NCBI GenBank assembly: GCA_009760855.2
Contig: WPIO01000021.1
Coordinates: 866,001 to 930,000 of the forward strand
From: Cristatella mucedo
Lineage: Eukaryota; Bryozoa; Phylactolaemata; Cristatellidae
Length of the DNA: 64,000 nucleotides
Direction of reading: 5' to 3'
Shown here: positions 34,830 through 47,879 of the stretch, piece after piece
Numbering within the stretch: position 1 is the stretch's first letter
Layout of the letters: each line of letters opens with the position of its first letter
Program-made: the position numbers and the translations under genes
Notes under the pieces: model-generated
What the model saw: only the letters and a program-made list of their open reading frames with translations
The model's database searches: none
What the model was told of the DNA's origin: nothing

Positions 34830-35440
34830 CTGGTGCAAAATCTTCTGGCTGTCGGCTTGCCTATCTCAAACGCCGTCACTGCAGTTTTACACCACTTTTC
34901 TCCTTCCTGCACTGGATGCTTATGTCAAGCAGCTATTCGACAGCAAGATCCTTCCAATTACTGGTCGTTTTAGGTCCTCCCATGTTCTGGCCCAGGCATA
35001 ACTATCATAAATGCTTTTTATTCTCTTTCTCTTGCTCTGCCCTACCTAGTAGGAATACTTACTGGTCAGAATTAGTATCGCACCGCTGCAAGTTCTTCTG
35101 AATAAATTTATTCAGCTTTGCCTCTATAGAAACTCAAATCTTCCGGAGTTCATGCCTTCCTTTCAATGCTCCCAAACCTGGAACTCACTTCCGACGACGT
35201 CGTGATATTCCCTGACATTCCATACGTTTAAACAGAAGCTAAAAATCCAAATATTACTCTCCGCAATCGCTCCCTCCTCGTTGCCCTGGGTATTTATCCG
35301 TGATGACACTGTGCATGCTATCACTAATCAATGAACATACTCATTTTCAGCACATTTAAAGTGCCTAAAGTATGTTTATTTTTCTTACGGGGCTATGCAA
35401 GTGTCTTATATTGATGATTACGATTAATAATATACCAGGT
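34830..35440 (+). mobile_element. Decayed CR1/L2-like LINE 3' part
   Basis: Around 35,165-35,260 the frame reads TWNSLPTTS, a stop, then SLTFHTFKQKLKIQILL, the standard W-N-S-L-P ... F-K-x-x-L-K end of CR1/L2 polyproteins. It is followed by a tail resembling family B (ACATTTAAAGTGCC ... GGGGCTATGCAAGTG ... ATTACGATTAATAA). Its 5' limit is a guess. Confidence 0.5.
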
Positions 35441-37524
35441 CAACAATTCTTTTTCCTAGTTCAGGTGAATAGTCAAACACCACGCATGCACGATCATATC
35501 AGTGTTGTTTTGTGAGATTAGCTCTCAACTAGGTTTGAGCCTACCTCAAGCGTATTCCAAGCGTGGAAATTCAATTACAGGTCATTTCTGTTAAAATTAT
35601 TGTCAAGACGGCTTCATGCATCGCAACTACAGCTACCGAGCCGGAGCGAGCCGTCGCGTTATCAACATTGCATTTACGCACACGGAAGGAGCTTTGGCGG
35701 AGAATGCTATAATGATTTTCCTATGTTACAAACGTGACGAGTGACTTCTTGTCAGCAAACACAACGCTCGCGACTGTGCTAATCTCAGCCAACCAGCGAC
35801 GAATACTGGTGACGATTGAGTCTTGTATTGCGGCTAACGACTTTCAGGTCCGGCGCCAAAGCACGCAGGTAAGCCGCCACTAGCGGCAAACAGTAGCGAC
35901 GACGAGCACCCAGCGACTCAGCATTACAAGTTCATGTGTCCATATATGGTAGACGAGTCTATTTGACAGCAGCAGAGGGTTAGGGCGGAAATGACATACA
36001 ACAACGGCTCTATGGCCTGGAGCTCAAATAAGCTCAAATGCCAATTCCTTAACATTAAAAGGCTATATCACATGAAAGACAAGGCTATTTGACCGCAACA
36101 GAGGGTTACAGGCTCTCCGTAACGGCTAAGGCATACACCAACGGCTCAATAGCTTTGAGCTCAAACCAGCTCAAACGCCAATACCAGCTCAGGCAGCAAA
36201 ACTAACTGCTGACTGAATGGCGTTGGGTTTTATGGAACGTCGATCATAGATTATTTCATATTTGGCTCGTGGCTGTTAATTCAGGAACCATGAATAATTA
36301 ATATAAGGTGTAATCTGGCTGATTTAGCTCGCGGCTGTTTCACCTAAAAATTTGCTTACAATCCCATAAAAAAGTCGACTATGAGATCCAGTGACAGTAA
36401 GATATCTTGCTTCAACGGCCGCAATGAGAAGGAGTTTGGCAAGGTCAATTCTTGTTCGTCAATATTTGTGACTACCGGGTGCATGACTCAAGAAAAATCA
36501 CAATCTCGGCTTCTAATTCCATGCCAAAAAACTCAGCACTATCTCTGCCTGTTCACCCAGCCTTGCTAGGTAGATGATTAAATTCGTTTGCAGCCTGCGT
36601 TGACCATTTTTGCACTTGGTTGGCGAATAAGTTCCAAAAGCAAAATGACAATAAGACTAACCTAATATTTAAGGGCCCGTGTCATCACTAAGTTCTAGAC
36701 TTCATTCTCAAGATTTGTTCATCTAGCACCACTAATGTGACCATATTTTTGCCACAGTCAATTTGGCCTACTCCAGTTAAGGAACATCGCCAAAATCAGG
36801 GCCTGCTGAGTCCTGAGTACGAATGTCGAACTAACTACCATATTTATGACATTGCGTCTAGACTACTGCAACTTACTTTTGTGCCTTGACACTCATGCTT
36901 TTGCCAAGTAACGGCCCTCTAATGCCCGCTTCTCGTCAAGCGACTGCAGGTAAAGTAAATAAAGGGCTAATGTATAAGTGCAAAGTAAGATGACGATAGC
37001 GTACCTGCCCTGGTGAGGGCTCGTTCGAAATACACCCTTGAGGCCTCCGTTGACATGCAGATTTGTGGCAGAATGTTCAGATTTGTGCAGGAGCATCCAA
37101 GCGGATGTGCTTCATTGTTGCGTACTCCGTCCGGCTCGTACTTTACCTTCATTCGGGACCCAGTCCGGTGCCTCTAATCGTCTGCAACTGGAGCAAAAAT
37201 TAACAGTTCCTTTGGTCTGTCGTCGTTAACGGCAATAAGCCAGTCGCAATACACATCTTCTGTCGTAGCTTCACTAGCTTCCTAATGAGCATCACATTGA
37301 CTTCAAGACCTCTAACCTTCTAACTTTTCAAACTTTTCAAACTAAAAATTCAAGACCTTCAAGATCTTTGACCTACAGATAGCTTCAATCGCTTACACCA
37401 GCCCGCCCTATCCCGTCTCCACGCTCCTCCAGTCTGCTCTCGCGCTCCCGTTCTTCACCCACCACCTGTAATGCCATCGCGTCATAAAAGAAATCGACTG
37501 GAGATGCATTCATTCTGCTTCCCT
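35441..37524. other. No gene recognised
   Basis: Unresolved sequence; two similar stretches near 35,955-36,010 and 36,090-36,180 share GCAGAGGGTTA and CAACGGCTC-ATGGC/TAGC phrases about 150 bp apart, suggesting a small local duplication. Confidence 0.45.
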
Positions 37525-37640
37525 CCCCTGTCAAGTTGAATGCATTTGAGGACCGAGGCCGTAGGGCCCTAGCGCTGCGACGCAAATAGAGATTAAGTTC
37601 TCTTAAGGCGCTATATAGACGAAATATTTTCATCTCTCAT
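37525..37640 (+). mobile_element. SINE family S2, 3' part
   Basis: GTTGAATGCATTTGAGGACCGAGG matches the 7,730 copy; the tail is TAGAGATTAAGTTCTCTTAAGG and GGCGCTATATAGACG. Confidence 0.6.
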
Positions 37641-38552
37641 CTGCCCAGGGATCTCGCGAAATTGCCGTTTTTGTTCCTTTGTACCTTACATTTTGGCCGG
37701 TCCATGATTTATAGCATGTTTCCAACCACGGGTTCTTACTAACTGACATCCCGACACTTCTCCTTGCATGCTGTTCCATACTGGCCTAAGATGATGCTAG
37801 CGTGCTTTTGCATGAATATCTAAGCACGGTGTCTCGAACGCCATTAGACTTTTGCTGTGGCTTCTCTTGAAATGACTTGCAATGCGCCTGGATAGAGAAG
37901 GATAGAGATTCGCTGACGTATGTTCTCAATACTAGAAGAGCGAATTCACTTTCTTAGTTTCAATCGCAGATGAGAGATTCACTTAACCGAGTTCGAACCA
38001 GCCAACGTTTAACGCACACGAAAGAAATCAGAGCTAGATTGTAAAATCTGCCTAGTTATAGCTTTCTGTCATATGTCAGGGATTCTTCCAATTTCCTTTT
38101 GGTAAACAATACATTAGACTCGAGGGGAAAAGGATTCAACAAAGATTCACAAACCTATCGACACCGCTAGAAGAATTTTACCATTTGAGCCCTCTTTATA
38201 GACCGAGTACGTCTGGAGCGTATGTCTCGTATTTGTTCTAGTCTTGGCGGCATAGAAGAGCCAATCCTGCTTCCTAGACCATTCCATTAGGTCTGTAGCC
38301 CAGAGCCTTGCTGTGTGACAGCGAAGGTTGACATGTATTTTTAAAAAAAAGCTAAACAAGCATCTTTTTTATCTCACAGCAAGTGGTGGGTTCTTGTGAT
38401 TTTTCCTTTGTGTGCTTATGCATGCTGGCAAAGTGCATGCTACATGTAGCCATATTTTCGTGTTGACAATGTGAAAGTCACCTCTAACCATGTTATGCTT
38501 GTTGACATTGTGCACGTTACCACTAACCATTTGATCATGGTTTCTCTATGAG

Positions 38553-39134
38553 CAGAGGTTGGCAAACTCCGGCCTTTAGGCCAGATACGGCCTAGCTAGT
38601 ATTCTAGTCCGGCCTAACGCCTCCTACGCATTTATTGCTGGATCCGGCCTAATTGAATGGTCGCGGTTTTGTTCCCCTTCATAACTACTGATTGCAGCTC
38701 AAGCTGCGGCGAGTGTTTATTTTCAAAGCTGATGTATAAAAGCGCTTGTATAAAACTGAAACGCCGGACCGGGCAGGGATGAAAAATGTCTACCTATGTC
38801 ATCGCAGTGCGTGCCTCTGTGTCTGTCGCGACTGCTCATTCGTCTGGCCACGCTCACTACATCAGCCCAGCTGAGTGGACGTGACTTCATCTAGCCTAGT
38901 GTACCTTTGCATCTCCGTCAGTAACTTCACTAAGCCATAAAGACCATGTGGGTGTCGCACTGGAAAGTTTTGTATAGCGCACTCGCAGCCTAAGCGGCTT
39001 TCGTTACGCATTCGGTAGCCAACAGACTTCAGCTCACGAAACTAAGAGAAAGTGAGAAACGTAGCAAAGTCTGGAGAGCAGCCTTCTTGACCTCCTGAAA
39101 TAACCTAGTAGGCCGAAAAGTTTGCCGAACCCTG
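38553..39134. mobile_element. Small hAT-like non-autonomous element
   Basis: Ends CAGAGGTTGGCAAACTCCGG and, reversed, CAGGGTTCGGCAAAC form imperfect terminal inverted repeats of the hAT type. Flanks TCTATGAG (38545-38552) and CTTTAAAG (39135-39142) are a degraded candidate 8-bp duplication around a CTnTAnAG-like site; the flanking LINE sequence is continuous once the element is removed. It encodes no transposase. About 160 bp of it is a nested LINE A fragment. Confidence 0.65.
38905..39065 (-). mobile_element. LINE family A 3' end nested in a small hAT-like element
   Basis: About 160 bp match the reversed 3' end of family A (CTCCGTCAGTAACTTCAC ... GTATAGCGCACTCGCAGCCTAAG ... GGTAGCCAACAGACTTCA). 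It lies within the 38,553-39,134 element. Confidence 0.75.
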
Positions 39135-39589
39135 CTTTAAAGCAAATTTAAACTCCCTAGAAACAGATTAAGTTCTCTGAGGGGATATCAACATGCATTG
39201 TTGTTATTTTAATTTTAATGTAACGTTAGGAACAGTATAAGGCACACTACTAGTGCATGTCCAATCTAAAGTGTTACTACTGTATATCTATAACTAACCG
39301 TCTAAAATTCCATCGCCGCAATGCAAATGGGTATAGATGAAACAGTGCGGTTACATATATAAATGAGATTGTGCATCCAGGTACGCGACATACATGTAGA
39401 TTTTAGCTATTTAGGATGGTTAGCGTAACCTATCAATTAAGTTATCTGCTACAGATGATGAAAATTACATCCTATCTTGGTGACACATACATCTCTATTT
39501 TTCTTTTATTGTACAACAGCAAAAACCAACCAATTCTCATAGCATTACTAATGCTAACCAAACATTTGCATGAAGCGGTAATAGAACTA

Positions 39590-40000
39590 ATTATCTTTCT
39601 ACAAAGTTTACATATGCTAAAAAAGAAGCGTGTCAATTGGTTGATGATAACATGCATAGTGTCAACTTACATAAGCATACAAATTCTGTGAGGGGTTTTG
39701 GCTTCCTTTTAAATTTCTTCACGTCAGAGGATGTCGCGACATCAGCCTAAAGTGGGGTTTACCGGATGCTATACAAACTAATGGCTCATAAGGATTTGAG
39801 GTTGACTAGGGGCACAGCTAATCGGCTTAAGTCACAGCAAAGTGGCAAGTGGTGTAATGTGAAACTTGAATCGAAAGTACTTTGGATAAGAAGTTGGGAG
39901 CAAGAGAATAAAGTGGCCTAGCGATGAGTTATGAAAATTTAAAGTTGAGAATTTATTTTTCTCCTCCAAATGATAAATATTGCCTAAACTTATTTTTATA
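39590..40000 (-). mobile_element. LINE family B relic, antisense
   Basis: Reversed UTR blocks (ACATGCATAGTGTCAACTTACATAAG) and coding remains parallel to 12,180-12,560, such as GGTTTTGGCTTCCTTTTAAA and GTCAGAGGATGTCGCGAC. Heavily deleted; no frame survives. Confidence 0.5.
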
Positions 40001-40949
40001 GACTGTTTGGCTTTTGGGAAAATGTATCATAAACATCGATCGCATCGCTCTCTCATAGAAGTCAAGAAATGGTGGCTAACTTATCTCATGGAACAGCTCC
40101 AGACCGTCCAGAAGACCTTTGTTGATAATTATTGCAAAAATAATTATGCCAGTCTTTTGTTGTTTGCGATGAAAATGTGACCAGCGAGTCCTTTCTTAAA
40201 TATTACGAACGTGATATTGCATTACCTATTTTCACTTGATCTAGTCAATTCCAGTTGATCCAGTAATAACCAAATACATTATTGTACTGAACTAAATCAC
40301 TTTCTTTGCAAAACCCGCAAGCTGTAAAAATGAACAATTAATCTGTGATGACGGCACATGCAATTTGCAGTAAGGTGTGACAGCCCTCCGCACGACCTGT
40401 CGTCAGGCTGGGTAGCGCGACCGAGCAACAAGTCTGCTGGCTCCAACACCAAAACCTTTATTCCACGTAACGCCAGCCGAGCCCAGTCTACACACACATA
40501 GACGGCTGCCGGCGTCGAGGGATCTCTCCCTCCCCCCCCCGTTGTACTCCTCCGGCAACCCTTATATTCCATGCATGCGTTGTTTTTCGCACTATCGGGC
40601 CATTGTTCGTTCCGAACCTGCCCGACAGCTGGCGGCAGTTTGTGGTAGATTGATGTACCCACAGATGCCGCCAATGCATGGATTTTGTCAGGACTGCCGA
40701 GTCATCGTCTGCCCATCCACCGGTAGTGAGCTGGCGGCTGCGTAGGCAGTCTGAGAGAGCCATCGCGAGGTCTCCGCCCAGTGCTCGCAGGCTGCAAGCG
40801 TCGTGTTCCTTCACATAAGGCCAAGCATGTAAAGAACGATTCTCATGGAAAAATAAAATTTTGTATGCAAAAAAGTTGGTTTATGTCTTCAAGTCAGACG
40901 ATTTTATGACAAAAGCCGATAGACAGCTCCTGATATACGTGCATGAGAA

Positions 40950-42100
40950 TAACTAAAGGCTCAATATCTACAGGATAGAGCTTGGCTAGAGATACAGCTA
41001 AAAGATAACGGACGTAACGGAGCAGGGGTGAATATGGGAAATCAGAGTATTAAGTACTCCAGATGGTTAAGCCGGTGTTAAGGAATTAAGAGACATAAAT
41101 GTGAGAGATATGACCTTAAATTCGATGTACCGATTCATGTAGATCCAGAGGACGTCGTTGATAAGTGCTGCTATATGGCTGCTTTGATGTTCACGAAAGA
41201 CAAGCCAAGCCGCTGAAACTTGAGCCATCTTTAGGCGTGTCCCTTCGCGAGTACGAAAGCCTGCAGGGACACCCAGTCTCAGCAGAAGTCAAGGCGGAAT
41301 ACCACAAATGCGTAGGGTAACATTTCTGGAACATCCTTATTTAAGCCCCGAGGTTCTGAACGATTAAGTAAATGAAAGAATACGTGAAATTTTAGGAAAC
41401 ACGCAGGGATCGTTAGAGCAGGATAATCAGATTCGATCCCAGGAACCATAGAAGGATATGTTAGTTGAGACATTTCTGAGAGTTGTGCTTTCCGGTTTTT
41501 CAAACTGAGAAGTTTAGCTGCCATCTATTTGTAAATATCGGCAATACAAGCTTCGAGGGAGTTGACAGTGGAGCTGTGGCCCTGGAAGGCCAAGGAAAAT
41601 AAAAATGGGTAAAGTTGAACACCATCTGCATAGAAGCGATACTATCATGGTTGACGAATACACGGGCGAGAGAAAGAGTATAGATTGTAAAAATAAGTAG
41701 GCCTAGAGCAGATCACTGAGATAACCAATACTTAAGAGACTCACAGAAGGATCGGCAGCAGTTGAAATCTCTAATCTGACAGCTTCTACTAAGACCTCAG
41801 AATTTCGATTAAAATGTAGTTTGGATTAAAAGATAGATTCCTATTGAGACAGATACAACAGTGGCAACATTTTAGCTTCAAATAAATAAGTTGATGACCA
41901 ATGTTATCATTAGTCCCCCAAAGAGATTCAGCGGTACTAGTAGAGACACTTCAACTAAGGCATCATCCCTGAGGCTTATCTGAGTTTCTTATGTCACTTC
42001 GTTTGCTCACTTTCGAAGCCAATAGCTATACAGAGAGATAGAAGGCCACAAAATTCACCTAGTTTTTGAGTGCTGTGACAAGATGCAGGCCGATTTCCGA
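40950..42100 (-). mobile_element. CR1/L2-like LINE relic including RT end, antisense
   Basis: Read from right to left in mixed frames: SALGLLIFTIYTLSL (degenerate VPQGSVLGPLLFTIYT), a degenerate YADD region near 41,610, SLEACIADIYK-like sequence, then MAAKLLSLKNRKAQL at 41,524 (the usual W-M-x-x-N-F-L-x-L-N-x-x-K-T-E position). Further left are traces of the L-H-W-L-P and F-K-V segments (41,100-41,230). Clearly dead. Confidence 0.6.
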
Positions 42101-42169
42101 ATGAGTTGCCCCTTCTGACGAAGTGAAACGTATAATCTCTCCCTGTTGTATACAGCAGACTAGCTAGGA

Positions 42170-42586
42170 CTAGCAGTTCAGCCTGTTCGCGCCCTCAGGT
42201 CCTGTGTGGACAATAAATTAGCTGTCCCATTCCTCCGCTCAAAGACAGTTGGCGACAGAAGCTATAGATCTGCAGGTCCTAGACTGTGGAACTCACTTCC
42301 ACAATTCTTACGCAACGACAACTACTCTCCTACTGCCGACTATGGCACATCCTTTTCAGCGGTCCTGAGCTGCTACTTCTATGCTACTCACTACCTCAAC
42401 TGCTCTCCTGACTCTGCTATGCTTCCCACTTTCTCTTTGTTTCGTGAGACGAAGTCAGTTGGCTACCGAATGCGTACCGAAAGCCGCTTAGGCTGTGAGT
42501 GCGCTATAAAAAACTCTCCTGCGTAACACCCACATGGTCTTTATGACTTTGTGGAGTTACAGACGGAGATACATATCATTACATCA
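42170..42586 (+). mobile_element. LINE family A 3' fragment with target duplication
   Basis: The last ~410 bp of family A: the C-terminal coding piece (VRALRSC, RLWNSLPQFLRN) and the whole 3' end to GAGATACATATCATTACATC. TAGCTAGGA (9 bp) occurs at 42161-42169 and again at 42587-42595, which supports a separate, heavily 5'-truncated insertion. Confidence 0.8.
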
Positions 42587-43199
42587 TAGCTAGGAACACT
42601 CGCAGCCATACTGTCTCGGTGGAAGATGAACTATGATCCCAAAACAAAATTAAATTGCTATGTTCAATGCTTGTATGCAAGCGTTTGTCTGATATACAAG
42701 TAACTTTTTTGCGAGAAGCTTTTGACCGGAGTGGCAGAATGGAGTTTGGCGTCGTTTTGTAAGCTGTCTTAATGTAGTGTTGACCTCAGTTTAAGTCACC
42801 TGACAGTGGTCTCTTTAATGAATGAAGGGTAATACTCAAGCTCGGGACATAATTAGCAGGTTATTTATGGTTGGCACCAGCAAATCCAACCATATCAGAT
42901 GGTGAACAGTTGGCATGAACTTCGTGTTGTAGCAGAAATCTTAGACTGGGTGACTAACTTCAAGATGAGGTCAACATGGTCAGACTTAAACGACGGACGA
43001 GAAGTAGGGCTGAAAAAAACGATTTATTAAGTTTTGTTTAGATGCTGCAATCAGAATAAACACTCTCATCGTACCTATCTTGCTTATAAAGAATCTAAAA
43101 AAAACGATCTAATAAATCGCCTCGATTAACTCTGGTATAGTGCAAACCTGGGAGTGGTTAATGAGATAGTTTTCAGCTGATACCAAGATTTTTCGGTGA

Positions 43200-43375
43200 G
43201 CCATGATGGCACACTAGGTAAGGTGGTTGCTTTCACGACCTCGGCTCGTGGGTTTGATTCCTGCGGTGGGCGATCTTATATCGCCACTGCAAGCCGTGGT
43301 GATAGCCGCAAGGGATCTTCTGTTGCTATAAAAAAGTGGCTGTTTAATCAGCTAAGATTTATTTATTAATTTTTG
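43200..43375 (+). mobile_element. SINE S1 copy
   Basis: Head GGCACACTAGGTAAGGTGG, B box GGGTTTGATTCC, body CTGCAAGCCGTGGTGATAGC and tail GTTTAATCAGCTAAGATTTA. Confidence 0.75.
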
Positions 43376-45454
43376 GGTTGTTCAGATGGAATCAATTATG
43401 TCCTTCTAGGCTAGACAAGGCCCTTGTTAGGATAAATTTGTAAGAGCCACGATGATTTTTTTATTTCAGTAGCTAAACAAATAATTCTGATTTGTTGTAA
43501 GCATTTTTAAAGAAACGACTGGTAGCCGTAACTTGCCGAACGCCTGCTTTAACAAAGGCGAGTAATTACTCGGTGTAATAGTCAGAGAAGTAAACTCATA
43601 CAGGAAATAGCCTAGCGTCTAGTTGTTAAGTTCCACAATCGTGAGCTTCCTTTGCCCGCCTATTTCTCAGGACATATATTAGATTCAGTATTGAGTAAAT
43701 TAAGGGATTTAAAAAGGCTGATACTCGAATTAAAATTCTGTGTAGTAAATGAAAATATTGCTCTAATTTGATGCATGTCGATCATTTATTGAACTGGCAG
43801 TTGTTCAACATGCATACGCTCTGTGTAGCATAGGGCACCGCCTGCTCAATGAGCGATTTATTTGCATCAAATTGGAGTAAATATTCGCACTTACAAAACA
43901 TAATTATAATTTAGGTATAAGAGTTTTTAGATACCCGGGTGTTCACTTTATTATTTCATAAAAGAAGATATTACTACTTATACTTTGCACTTTTAATTGT
44001 GGTCTGATTAAAAACTTTCAGATAATACGCTAAAATATCGATGAGGTTATTGTTACTAAGGCCACCTCTATTTGTAATCTATGGAATAACATTGATTTTC
44101 TTGTACAGCTAGAAATAAAGAAGCTATGACCAGGCTTGATAACAGCCTGCCAAAGGCAGGATTCAATTTTATTCACACTAAAATAATATTTCTATTGTTA
44201 TCAAATAATAAAGAAAGTTCAATTTGCATGCTATTAGCGATGTCTAGCACTCCGCAGCCTGGGTTCACAAGTATAAAGTAGTTCAATAATGAGCTAAGAA
44301 GAACATAAAGCACTTTGGATGTGTCAAACTCCTACATAGAGTCATATTATTACCTAGGGAAGCCAAAAGAATCGTTAGGGGCTCAAAAGTGAACGGAATA
44401 AACCGCAAACTTGAATGGAAAATGATAAGCAAAAATTAAACTTGACAATCAATGATTTATAAACGCCTAAAGTTACGTATATATTTCAGGCTACAATAGT
44501 AGTAAGAGAAAAATGATGCACAATGAGAAGAAAGATAATATGCTGGCACGAATATTCCAGAGGAACTTATACATAGTATTTAATTTTTATTGCGTAAAAC
44601 TGAATGCTATTTGTGAGTTGTGAATACGTTTTCTTGTGGTTAATGTACACGCAAGGCAAGTGAACGATCTTCTAAGCACTTCAAGGCTCAAAGCTTTTCA
44701 TCAATACTTGTAAAGATTTGTTAATCGAAAGATGTCTCTTTTCGAATTCCAGAGCACTTCACCACACAGCGGAAGTCCTACATCTCACGGCCTTGCACAT
44801 CTGCAACATCAAAGATTTATAAATATTCGTATCTAGTTCATCTAGCAGGATTGTAGACTTTGGTGGCTAGCTAATTGGGTGTGCTCCTGCCCGAAGCTAT
44901 TCTAAAACTATGCGAAGAATAAAACTGAATTCTTATCCGTTGCTTAAACAAAGCTAGTGAAGATCTTCATTAAATAGGTGGATAGACTTGAGCAAATAAC
45001 TTCACTTCTCTTGACAAATAGGGTCTTCCATTTCTTTAGCGTCAGCAACAACTTAATTGATTTCTCTCGAAACAGTTTATTGTGGCAATCTTTATTGGAT
45101 TAGTAATCAGAGCATGAACGAGCCACTGCCTTATCAAGCGATCTTTGACTGGCCCTTGACATCTGCAAGGCTATATAACTGCATGTCTAAGAAGCATCCG
45201 AGTTTCGGAGGAGAGTTTTCATAGCCGAACTCCGATTCAAAAGATATCCCACGTAATTGAACACATATGATGTTATCTACTTTTAGGAGCCTTTTGTACA
45301 GTGCATATCAATCTTGGATCGCGAGCGAAACCTTTAACAGGCAAATGTTTCAACTAGTTTAGACGGCTTAAATTCCACCGAAGATAGAGTTGCTCCCATT
45401 TCTCTGTATGGCGTTACGACGTGTGAAGAATCTATATTAGTCGTAGCAAACATA
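43376..45454. other. No gene recognised
   Basis: AT-rich unique-looking sequence with no open frame over 60 codons and no recognised repeat. Confidence 0.6.
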
Positions 45455-45615
45455 AGTAGCTGATTTCACAGCCTCATTTTTGTAGTGGCAGAAAGGTCTT
45501 ATCGGCTATCACCGCAGCAAGCTGTTGGCAATAAAAAAAATCGCCCATTCCAGGATTTGAAACCGCCACTATGGTCGTGAAGAGCGAGTACCTTACCTCC
45601 TGGGGTATTGTTGCC
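45455..45615 (-). mobile_element. SINE S1 copy
   Basis: Reversed: tail AGCTGATTTCACAGCCTC, body GGCTATCACCGCAGCAAGC, B box GGATTTGAAACC and head ending GAGTACCTTACCTCC. Confidence 0.7.
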
Positions 45616-45757
45616 TTTGCAAAGCTAACGATTGCAGCTAGTGCAAAGGATATGAGGGTCTGGATAATCGAAGTGCTGTTGCATCATCCAATATATTTGA
45701 GACGCAAATAACTTACAGGCTTTATTGAAGGCGGCGCACGCTGGGCGATCGTTAACG

Positions 45758-45861
45758 ATGGAAGAGCATTTCACCGTAAGACCTGATGGCCATTATAGCG
45801 AGAAAGATTACTGCAACAGCACTTGAGCTGCAGGAATTTCCTAACGAAAAGATGAAGCTTC
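45758..45861 (+). pseudogene. Relic similar to GEN1 exon 6
   Basis: Aligned to exon 6 of the gene on the other strand, this stretch keeps TGGAAGAGCAT (WKSI) and TTGAGCTGCAGGAATTTCCTAACGAAAAG-like coding for ALELQEFPNEK against ALELPEFPNEK. Five of the codon differences over the last 14 codons are synonymous third-base changes. A TAA lies in frame after WKSISP. The similarity starts and stops at about the exon boundaries, and the flanks match neither the introns nor exons 5 and 7 visibly. Confidence 0.5.
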
Positions 45862-47879
45862 TCTGGTTTCGGGCTTTGCCACAAGGCAAACATTTGGGGA
45901 GGGCACTTTAATTGCAGACACCCGGCTATATTATTGGCTCATTGCCAAGACATTCCTCGCCGATGGCATCTAGTTGGTAGAGGACCGATTTATCTCGATT
46001 CCCTACCAACTGATGAGTACGTTGCTGAGTGTTACGCCAGCACTTGGCTAGTTACTCAAATACGACCTGCATGCAGGTGGGCGAAGTGGGGAAAACGCAT
46101 CGACGGAGTAACCGTTCCGGGTCCTGCAAAACCATGTTCACGGTCCTTATTGAGCGAAAGACTACAGAAGATGCTCTCGATATTCAGCTGTCACACCCGT
46201 GATACTTCAGGATCTGAATACTTCACAATATGCATACACTTTCTGAACTTATCGCACTTTGTGCATCTCTTATAAGAAAGAATGAGGCTTTGTTGTCAGC
46301 AACTGAAAGTAGGAACAACCGCATATTGATTGCATTATATAAGGCTGACCAATACAGGCTCAGATAACTGCTAGTCGGTTATGCAAAGCTACGCTGACTT
46401 CCGAGCAGTGACACCTAGTTATTGTTTTTAGCATAGACTGTCTTACAGCAAAAACACATCCCAGGTGAGCTGAAAACCATCGTAAAAACGTTGCGCACAG
46501 ATACGAAATAGGCGTCTAAAAATACTGAGCTCCAAATCGCCTGCGGAGATCCTTGCCTGTTTCTTTTACATCCCGGCTACGAAGGCACTCTTATGTCTCA
46601 CACAGTGCCGCTTCTGTTTACATGTCACAGGGATGCTGCGACGTGCGTTGGTAGTGAGTTCCAGTGTAGCGGTAGTGTTCTGGTGTTTCGCTCTGTAGAT
46701 TAATGCTATCCCAACAGCATGTACGCGGAAGCAGGCAGAACACCGAAGCTGGCTTGCAACGACATGTATTTTCCCAGGCGCCTACAGCGCTCCCCAACGA
46801 ACGCGTTGTGTCCCCTCTACCAGCGTTCCCACAGCCTTCACTCTTTTTCAGCCACAACCCATCCCGTGAGCTGGCGGGAGGACAAAGCCGGCCTGTGTCT
46901 AAATCACAGCCGCCAGACCACAGCTGAGCACCGGCTCGTCCCTAGGCCACACCAACCAGCTGTTCGACCCGGGTTAGTGGAGGATACTATCGGTCTTTCT
47001 GCACTGGCCGAGTGCTGGCGTGCCCAGCAACTAGAACATGCATACACAGAGAAACACAAACCACACTTCTTAATACGTTGCCTTAATACAGCCTTTTTGA
47101 ATGGGGCAGGGCATGTCCTGAAGCTAAGGACATTTTTATAATGTCAGTTATGCATGATGTGCTGTTTGCCTACGGCTTCTGCAGTTAAAATTAGTGAAAC
47201 GCCTTGACACTAATGAAGAATGACTCTTGACACTAAGAACATGCCTCACCTGTGGCCAATATTTAAGCCATTGACGTAGCCCAGCGTCAGACCACTAATG
47301 CATGCTATATTTCGTGTCGTCTGCTGCGATTGATGGCGCTCTCATATATGTCTCCATTGAGAGTAATAAACGAGAGTCTCGCTTACTGCGCATGTGCGCC
47401 CACATGTGTCTCCTTGAGACTCCCACTAGAACAGCCGCTGCCGGAGCCACTGTCATACAACAATGGCACCAGATCTATGCATCGAAGGAGTAGGACCGTG
47501 GGCACAGGGTCCAGAAGAATAGTAGCCTTCTTATATTGGAAGATGAATTTCAGGATGAGGTAACTTGAAGTGCTGCACGGAACTGAGGGAGGTGAGTCCT
47601 GAGGGGATGTCAGTGAAGGACACGAGTCCAGAAAGGATGACGCTGCCTTAAGGATGGACTCTCCGATAATTTAAATCTTGCTGGTAGAGAAGCTAAAGAA
47701 GGTACTAGCTAGATGTCTACAAGGATCACTAGGCAAGGAACTAACCTAGGAGCGGTGAAGGAGATGGTTGCTCGTAGTCGTAAGCATTTTTGGAATGTGC
47801 GTCAGTGATTCAACAATATTATTAAAGTAGCTAGACTTAGCCTTAGCTATAACTGATTGGTATTATCTACTCTGTTCTG
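45862..47879. other. No gene recognised
   Basis: Holds open frames at 45,934-46,275 and 46,719-47,141 without recognisable motifs or splice support. Confidence 0.5.

Larger units (their letters stand above)
38280..39235 (+). mobile_element. LINE family B 3' end, split by a hAT-like insertion
   Basis: 38,330-38,380 reads CIFKKKLNKHLFYL, the C-terminus. The UTR (CCTTTGTGTGCTTATGCATGC ... ACCACTAACCAT) runs to 38,552 and resumes at 39,135 with CTTTAAAGCAAATTTAAACTCC, AGATTAAGTTCTCTGAGG and a T-rich tail. The interruption is the element at 38,553-39,134. Confidence 0.65.

Noticed and set aside
40297-40814. GC-richer stretch with long frames on both strands as a host exon
   Set aside because: No motif, no splice-site support, and frames overlap on both strands.
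45934-46275. Open frame of 113 codons as a gene
   Set aside because: No recognisable domain; it lies just beyond the exon-6-like relic but is not similar to any GEN1 exon.
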